From NCBI RefSeq assembly GCF_013623905.1, contig NZ_JABKDD010000006.1:124001-188000 (forward strand): a stretch of DNA of 64,000 nt, given 5' to 3'. This DNA is from Brevibacterium sediminis. GTDB taxonomy: Bacteria > Actinomycetota > Actinomycetes > Actinomycetales > Brevibacteriaceae. Under the pieces are notes generated by a model, which saw only the letters and a list, made by a program, of their open reading frames with translations, was not told the origin of the DNA and ran no database searches. Positions 59,092 to 64,000 of the stretch are shown here, one piece after another; position 1 is the stretch's first letter; each line of letters starts with the position of its first letter. Both the position numbers and the translations under genes were made by a program.

Positions 59092-60508
59092 CAGACGCCT
59101 CCTCGTGGTCAGTCAGTTCGTCGGCGTGAATGACGGAGACCTTCGTGAGTGCACGCGGCAGCGAACACGATTTGACACTGAGGCTCTCCCGAACGGACGT
59201 CCTTGCGCCGCCTCCTCCCGCCGGCCCGTTGGTATAGAGCGCCTCGACCTCGGCTCCGATCGCAGAGGCGCGTCTGCGGCTCTGAGCAGCTCCTGCCACC
59301 CGCAGTCGCACTTCGGGCGGATCTGCCACATCGCTGAGACCTCTGAAGCTGGCTCCGGCGCCGATGAACTCTACCGAGAGTTCGGATTCCCGATATCCGT
59401 GTATGCGCTCCAACCGACGTACGACGATGTCTGCCGCGAGCTGGGCACGCAACAGAGCCCGCGGGCCGGCATAGGTGATCTGTCCTTCTGCTTCCCACCC
59501 GCCGAGGTAGCCCAATGTCACCTTGAGCTCGACTGGTGCGGCAACTCCTTTTCCACCAGTTACAGCGATCCGGTCGGACCCGACCTCTCGGAGTACTGTT
59601 CCAGTGAAGTCTGCGACCACGTCCGGGGTGACGTAGGCACCGGGGTCGGCCACTTCGTAGAGCAGCTGCTCCGTGCAGGTCCGGACGGTGACGGCGCCTC
59701 CGGTACCCGCGAGCTTCCCAATGACGGCGTCGCCGCTGGGTGAGACATCGGCGTAAGGGAAGCCGAGACGGTCCAACCCTGCCACGGGCTTCGTCATCGG
59801 GTCGGCGAAGTATCCACCGGTGACCTGGCCTCCGCATTCGAGGAGGTGGCCGATGACAGTGGCCTGCCCGATGTGGTCGGAATCGTCGTCCGACCAGGAG
59901 AAGCTGTGGCTCAGCGGCCCGACGTACAGCGAGGGATCGGCAACTCTGCCGGTGATGACGATGCGTGCACCTTCGTCGAGCGCACGTCGGATGCCGGATG
60001 CGCCGAGGTAGGCGTTGGCAGAAGCGAGCCGGGGCTCCGAGCTGGCAGCCGGTTGGGAGTCTTCCCACCTAAGGGGATCCGTCGCAAGCACTTGGTCGAG
60101 CACATCGTCACCGATGACAACTGCCACCGGCATGTCAATGCCCATGTCGTCGAGAAGCCCAGCGACGGCGCGCCCTGCTGTAAGCGGATTCGCTGCTCCG
60201 CCATTGGTGATGATGCGAGTTCCGTTGGCCGAGCAGTGCGGTGCGGTGAGCCGGATCCTATCGAGCAGAGTCGGATCGTAGCCCGCAGAGGGGTCATTCA
60301 GCCGGGCTTTCTGAGCGTTCGCGACCGTCCGTTCGCCGAGGAGCTCGAAGACGAGGAAGTCGAGATGCCCAAGCTGCGCGAGCTCGAGGGCCGGGTCGAG
60401 ACGGTCGCCGGCGAACCCTGCTCCCGATCCGATGCGAACTGTCCCAGGTTCTGGCGGATCAGCTTCTCTGGCCGTTGAGCCCAGATCCTGTGCTTTTACG
60501 ATACCCAC
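59075..60508 (-). CDS. AtuA-family (DUF1446) acyclic terpene utilization-type protein
   Basis: A 477-residue soluble protein of the AtuA/DUF1446 family. Motifs include RIGSGAGFAGDRLDPALELA at the N-terminus, ITNGGAANP, LDEGARIVITGRVADPSLYVGPL, ECGGQVTGGYFADP, and TVTLGYLGGWEAEGQITYAG near the C-terminus. The GTG at 60508 overlaps the CitMHS stop by 13 nt and has AGGAG upstream; the frame continues to 60952 antisense to the transporter. The family name comes from terpene catabolism in Pseudomonas, but linkage to a citrate-type transporter suggests a carboxylate substrate. Enzymatic activity is unestablished. Confidence 0.8.
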   Translation of the reverse strand: MGIVKAQDLGSTAREADPPEPGTVRIGSGAGFAGDRLDPALELAQLGHLDFLVFELLGERTVANAQKARLNDPSAGYDPTLLDRIRLTAPHCSANGTRIITNGGAANPLTAGRAVAGLLDDMGIDMPVAVVIGDDVLDQVLATDPLRWEDSQPAASSEPRLASANAYLGASGIRRALDEGARIVITGRVADPSLYVGPLSHSFSWSDDDSDHIGQATVIGHLLECGGQVTGGYFADPMTKPVAGLDRLGFPYADVSPSGDAVIGKLAGTGGAVTVRTCTEQLLYEVADPGAYVTPDVVADFTGTVLREVGSDRIAVTGGKGVAAPVELKVTLGYLGGWEAEGQITYAGPRALLRAQLAADIVVRRLERIHGYRESELSVEFIGAGASFRGLSDVADPPEVRLRVAGAAQSRRRASAIGAEVEALYTNGPAGGGGARTSVRESLSVKSCSLPRALTKVSVIHADELTDHEEASDGREV

Positions 60509-61956
60509 AGCGGAATCACTCCTAGTGCGATGGCGACGATGGTGACGACGATGCTGACCAGCCACAGCCAGCCGGTGGCGCGGATGATGTGCTTGCCGAT
60601 CGGGACCCCGGCTAAGCCGACAAGCAGATAGAAGGAGCCGGTCAACGGGCTGATGGGGAAGCCCAGTGTCTCCTGCCCGATGATCGATGCCTGACCGAGG
60701 ACGACCGGATCGATGCCGTAGGTGCTGCCGACGCTCGCCAGCACGGGCAAGAGCCCGAAATAGTATGCGTCCGGGCCGAACAGCAGACTCATCGGCACGC
60801 CGAGCACAGCGACGATGATCGGCAACACCGGCATGACGCCGGCGGGAAGCACAGCGGTCGCCGACTTGGCCATCGCCTCGATCATTCCGCTTTCGTCGAG
60901 CACTCCCAAGAGCACACCCGCTGCCAACAGAGTGCTGGCCATGAGCATGCATGATTTGGCGTTGAGGTCGAACTGTTCGGACTGACCCGCCATTCCGCGA
61001 TGGTTGATCAGCAGAGCGAGAATCGTTGCAACCATAAAGGTCAGTGCGGGTGAGATCACGCCAGTCATCATCGTCGCCAAGGCAGCGACGAGCACGACAC
61101 CATTGAGGACGAGCGACAGCACCGTCGGCCCCGCCTCCGCTGGACCGCGAGTGGAGTTCGAATCACCCGCAACATCGGTTCCGTCGGGTGAGCCCGATCC
61201 CGCCGTCTGGTCGGTTCCAGCCGTTTCCTCCGAACCCTGTGCTGATCGGATTGTGCTGGATGCCTCCGCCGAACGGCCGGCTTCTGCAGCCGACGTCGCT
61301 GCGACCATCACCGAGTCGGCAGAGTCGTCAGCAGGCACCCGGTCGAGCCGCTTTGCTTCACGATGCCCGAGGTACCAAGCCACTGCCAGAGCCGCAATGA
61401 TCCCAGCGATCTGAGCCGGGATGAGAGGGACCCACAAGTCGTTCGCATCGACCTTGATCGTTGCCGCCGCACGGGCAGTCGGCCCTCCCCAGGGCAACAT
61501 GTTCATGACGCCGGCGCCCAGCGCCACGCACGTCGACAGCGTCAACCGGCTCATCCCGAGACGCTGGTAGAGCGGCAGCATGGCTGGGATCGTGACCAGG
61601 AACGTCGTCGCACCTGCACCGTCGAGGTGAACGACACATGCCAGAAGTGTGGTCGCAACGGCTACGTTGCGCGGTGAGGATCCGCCGAACCTGATGATCC
61701 GATCGATGATCGGGTCGAAGAATTTCGCATTGCGCAGGATTCCGAAGAAGACGATGGCGAAGATGAACATGACGACGACGTCTGCGACTCCCGCGATTCC
61801 GGCTGAGACGAATTCACTGATGTCGGTCGGCGACTGTCCGGCGATCAGCGCCGCGACGAGCGGCACTCCGGCCAATGCGACGACCGGAGAGACCTTCTGC
61901 GTGAGCAACAACGCCAGAATGATGAGCATGGTGACATAGCCGATAAGTGAAAGCAC
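60496..61956 (-). CDS. CitMHS-family metal-citrate/carboxylate:H+ symporter
   Basis: A 486-residue transporter with about 12 membrane segments. Family signatures are VVHLDGAGATTFLVTIPAMLPLY, MLPWGGPTARAA and LFGPDAYYFGLLPVL. Relatives import citrate as a complex with Mg2+, Ca2+ or other metals. A hydrophilic Ser/Thr/Ala/Glu-rich loop (about residues 205-280) separates two halves. The start is GTG at 61956 with GAAGGGA upstream. The first gene of the CitMHS-AtuA-AtuA small operon, divergent from a LysR gene with a symmetric repeat between. Confidence 0.9.
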   Translation of the reverse strand: MLSLIGYVTMLIILALLLTQKVSPVVALAGVPLVAALIAGQSPTDISEFVSAGIAGVADVVVMFIFAIVFFGILRNAKFFDPIIDRIIRFGGSSPRNVAVATTLLACVVHLDGAGATTFLVTIPAMLPLYQRLGMSRLTLSTCVALGAGVMNMLPWGGPTARAAATIKVDANDLWVPLIPAQIAGIIAALAVAWYLGHREAKRLDRVPADDSADSVMVAATSAAEAGRSAEASSTIRSAQGSEETAGTDQTAGSGSPDGTDVAGDSNSTRGPAEAGPTVLSLVLNGVVLVAALATMMTGVISPALTFMVATILALLINHRGMAGQSEQFDLNAKSCMLMASTLLAAGVLLGVLDESGMIEAMAKSATAVLPAGVMPVLPIIVAVLGVPMSLLFGPDAYYFGLLPVLASVGSTYGIDPVVLGQASIIGQETLGFPISPLTGSFYLLVGLAGVPIGKHIIRATGWLWLVSIVVTIVAIALGVIPLWVS

Positions 61957-61972
61957 CTTTGATTCCCTTCTC

Positions 61973-61988
61973 GATGAACGTATTCATC
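61973..61988. promoter_or_regulatory. Inverted repeat in the CitMHS/LysR divergent promoter
   Basis: GATGAA-CGTA-TTCATC, perfect 6-bp arms, 17 bp upstream of the CitMHS start codon. Position fits an operator for the divergently encoded LysR protein, although the arm spacing is one base short of the T-N11-A rule. Confidence 0.45.
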
Positions 61989-62043
61989 CTCGTTGAGCAT
62001 GAGTAGGACCGTCCAATATCCGTTGCGGCTAGACTCATGATTT

Positions 62044-62940
62044 ATGGTTATCAATCTGTCCTTGCACCACCTGCGAGCAATCGAAGCGGTGCAGCGCACG
62101 GAGAGTTTCACCCGTGCGGCCGAGGAGATCGAGGTCAGCCAGCCGGCTCTCAGCCGTACCGTCGCGGAGGCAGAGCGACGCATCGGCACACAACTGTTCG
62201 AGCGCACTACCCGCAAGGTCACCGCAACGGTTACCGGCACCGAAGTGGCACTGTACGCCGCACACGCAGTTCGCTCGTTCGACTCGGCATTGGAACGGAT
62301 CTCCGGCTTCGTCACCGGCAGTTCGGGGCAGGTGAGAATCGCCTGCCTGCCATCGTTGGCAGCAACCGGTTTGCCCGAGGTCGTTCACGCGTTTCGCCGG
62401 GAGTTCCCGGAGGTCGAACTCGTCATCCGTGATGCGGCTCAGGATCAGGTCGTGCCGATGGTGACCGAAGGGACGGTGGACATCGGCCTCGTCGCCTTCA
62501 CGGACTCTCTCCCTGCCGATCTGGCAGTGACTCCATTCCTGTCCGATCCTTTCGTCGCAATCGTTCCACGCGGTCATCGATTGGCTGCACGCGCATCTGT
62601 GCGGTGGGAGGAGTTCCACGGCGAAGAGTTCGTCGGCTTCAACTCCGTGACGAGCATCGCGCCGATGGTGCGGCGAACTCTGCTCAAGGCAGCAGCAGAA
62701 CCCCATGAAGTGCAGACGGCAGATACGATTCCCGCGGTCGGCGGCATGGTGGCAGCAGGTATGGGCATCACCGCAGTACCGAGGTTGGTCGTCCCCCTGA
62801 TGAATTTCAGCGATCTCGTCAGCATCCCGATCATGCCCACCATTGAACGCAAACTGGTGATCGCCTACCTTTCCGATGCTCCGCTCCCGCGCCCGGTCTT
62901 CAACTTCAAACAGCGACTGATCGAGTCAGCCGCCGAGTGA
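62044..62940 (+). CDS. LysR-family transcriptional regulator
   Basis: A 298-residue LysR protein with a helix-turn-helix reading HLRAIEAVQRTESFTRAAEEIEVSQPALSRTVAEAERRIG and a normal effector domain. It is divergent from CitMHS with an 87-bp gap that carries an inverted repeat, so it most likely controls that operon. The effector would be the transported carboxylate (inference). The ATG at 62044 lies seven bases after another ATG in a different frame. Confidence 0.9.
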   Translation: MVINLSLHHLRAIEAVQRTESFTRAAEEIEVSQPALSRTVAEAERRIGTQLFERTTRKVTATVTGTEVALYAAHAVRSFDSALERISGFVTGSSGQVRIACLPSLAATGLPEVVHAFRREFPEVELVIRDAAQDQVVPMVTEGTVDIGLVAFTDSLPADLAVTPFLSDPFVAIVPRGHRLAARASVRWEEFHGEEFVGFNSVTSIAPMVRRTLLKAAAEPHEVQTADTIPAVGGMVAAGMGITAVPRLVVPLMNFSDLVSIPIMPTIERKLVIAYLSDAPLPRPVFNFKQRLIESAAE

Positions 62941-62957
62941 CTGGCGAAACGCTGAAA

Positions 62958-62990
62958 CGCCCCGGCTTCGCACTGTGCGAAGCCGGGGCG
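62958..62990. terminator. Bidirectional terminator between LysR and E2 genes
   Basis: CGCCCCGGCTTCGCA (62958-62972) with TGCGAAGCCGGGGCG (62976-62990), a perfect 15-bp stem with loop CTG, 18 bp after the LysR stop and 45 bp from the E2 stop. Confidence 0.82.
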
Positions 62991-63034
62991 CTCAAGCTCC
63001 CGGAGCCGGTCAGAAGCCGGCGCCCGGGCGAGAA

Positions 63035-64000
63035 TCAGGCCAACATCAGAGTCGGGTCCTCCAGACCCCGTCCGACGTCGGCGAGGAACTTCGAGATGAT
63101 CTCGCCGTCGACGACACGATGGTCGGCGCTGACCGACAGCGTGGTGATCTCGCGCGGAACGATCTCGTCGTCCACCACCCACGGCTTCTTCCGGACCTGT
63201 CCGAACGCGAGGATCGCGGCCTCACCAGGATTGATGATCGGCGTACCGGCATCGACTCCGAAGACACCGACATTCGTGATCGTGATCGTGCCCCCGGCCT
63301 GATCGGCCGGCGGCGTCTTGCCCGACCGCGCCAGAGCGGTGAGATCCTGAATGCCCTGCGCCAGTTCGCCCAGCCCCATGGCCTGCGCGTTCTTGATGTT
63401 CGGCACGATCAGTCCGCGCGGAGTGGCGGCCGCGATGCCGAGGTTGACGTACTTCTTCACGACGATCTCGTCGCCCTCGAGGCACGAGTTGATCCGCGGG
63501 TTGCGTCCCACGGCCCACGCCACTGCCTTGGCGACGATGAGCAGCGGCGAGACCTTGACGTCCTCGCCCAGGAACTTCGTCGACTTCAGCCGGCGGACCA
63601 TCGCCATCGTCTCGGTGACGTCGACGTCGAGGAATTCGGTGACGTGCGGCATCGTGAATGCTGAATCGACCATGGCCTTCGCCATCATCTTCGTCACGCC
63701 CTTGAACGGGATCCGCTCTTCGAGCGCTCCCTGATCACTCGCCGAGGCGGCCGCCGGTGCCGTCGCACCCGACGTGGGAGCGGCGGTCTGGTTGGCGGCG
63801 GCGTGCACATCGTCGCGCGTGACGTCCCCGCGGGGCCCGGTCGGTGTCACCTGGGAGAGGTCGACGCCCAGATCCTTCGCGAGCTTCCGCACGGGCGGCT
63901 TCGCCAGCGGCTTGCTCGGTGAAGCGGGAGCCGAAGCGGACTGCGACTGCGCTGCCGGAGCAGGTGCCGACGCCGACTGTGCCTGAGCCGCCGGAGCCGC
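63035..64000 (-). CDS. Dihydrolipoamide acyltransferase (E2) of a 2-oxoacid dehydrogenase complex, 5' end outside window
   Basis: Transfers acyl groups from lipoate to CoA in a pyruvate, 2-oxoglutarate or branched-chain complex. The visible 321 residues start in an Ala/Pro/Gln/Ser linker ([15 protein letters not shown]), then the E3-binding domain ([33 protein letters not shown]) and the catalytic domain, with [33 protein letters not shown] and the active-site [10 protein letters not shown] near the C-terminus. Lipoyl domains would lie beyond the right edge. Substrate cannot be told; the mmsB gene makes a branched-chain complex possible, but that is weak evidence. Confidence 0.9.
   Translation of the reverse strand, partial: AAPAAQAQSASAPAPAAQSQSASAPASPSKPLAKPPVRKLAKDLGVDLSQVTPTGPRGDVTRDDVHAAANQTAAPTSGATAPAAASASDQGALEERIPFKGVTKMMAKAMVDSAFTMPHVTEFLDVDVTETMAMVRRLKSTKFLGEDVKVSPLLIVAKAVAWAVGRNPRINSCLEGDEIVVKKYVNLGIAAATPRGLIVPNIKNAQAMGLGELAQGIQDLTALARSGKTPPADQAGGTITITNVGVFGVDAGTPIINPGEAAILAFGQVRKKPWVVDDEIVPREITTLSVSADHRVVDGEIISKFLADVGRGLEDPTLMLA

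Overview
The window is about 64 kb of high-GC actinobacterial chromosome. Short leaders, possible leaderless GTG starts, LPXTG-anchored wall proteins, a DUF222/HNH gene, an Mrp antiporter operon and zinc-ligand-free ribosomal paralogues point to a Micrococcales organism, most likely Brevibacterium or a close relative (inference from gene content; no 16S or marker search was possible). I see no rRNA, tRNA, CRISPR array, integrase or transposase. The gene order looks like normal chromosome, with metabolic, stress and envelope loci side by side.

Layout. 1-3.8 kb: a carboxylate locus with a DASS transporter (cut by the window edge), a LysR regulator and a tartrate/D-malate type dehydrogenase, with three copies of one LysR-type operator. 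3.9-9.8 kb: CDF metal exporter, flotillin-like SPFH protein, DUF3817 protein and a wall-anchored M28 aminopeptidase. 10.2-15 kb: ferritin-VIT iron/manganese transporter coupled to a class IV aminotransferase, two small proteins, aroD and an alpha/beta hydrolase. 15.4-20.5 kb: glycine betaine ABC transporter proVWX, ogt, and a second proX under what looks like its own palindromic operator pair. 20.5-23.7 kb: Dyp peroxidase, PCu(A)C copper chaperone and a His-rich membrane protein. 23.7-29.7 kb: a degenerate cysteine-hydrolase-fold protein, DUF222/HNH protein, nagA and an S9 peptidase.

29.9-40 kb is a single minus-strand operon of nine genes with 4-11 nt overlaps: mrpA(B)-mrpC-mrpD-mrpE-mrpF-mrpG, then a response regulator, a histidine kinase with a repetitive Pro/Gln tail, and a lipoprotein. 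The overlaps suggest that the sensor system and lipoprotein are made together with the Na+/H+ antiporter. 40-45.8 kb: dcd overlapping an unknown gene, then a three-gene plus-strand group of an LPXTG stalk protein, an ABC-ATPase-like protein that has lost its catalytic residues, and a membrane-anchored exported protein. 46-56 kb: thioredoxin/NHL protein, YggS, 3-hydroxyisobutyrate and 3-hydroxybutyrate dehydrogenases with a LysR regulator and an MHS transporter, and a CopD-CtaG copper protein. 56-57.2 kb: rpmB-rpmG-rpsN followed by hup. 57.7-62.9 kb: a membrane protein, and a CitMHS transporter with a split AtuA-family enzyme and divergent LysR. The window ends inside a 2-oxoacid dehydrogenase E2 gene.

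Many genes end in long, nearly perfect hairpins (13-20 bp stems), several placed between convergent genes and apparently working in both directions. The least ordinary parts are the Mrp/two-component operon, the pseudo-ATPase wall cluster, the triple LysR operator, the split AtuA/CitMHS operon, and two non-coding tandem arrays (a 10-bp-period array after the HNH gene and a 35-bp array upstream of the S9 peptidase gene).
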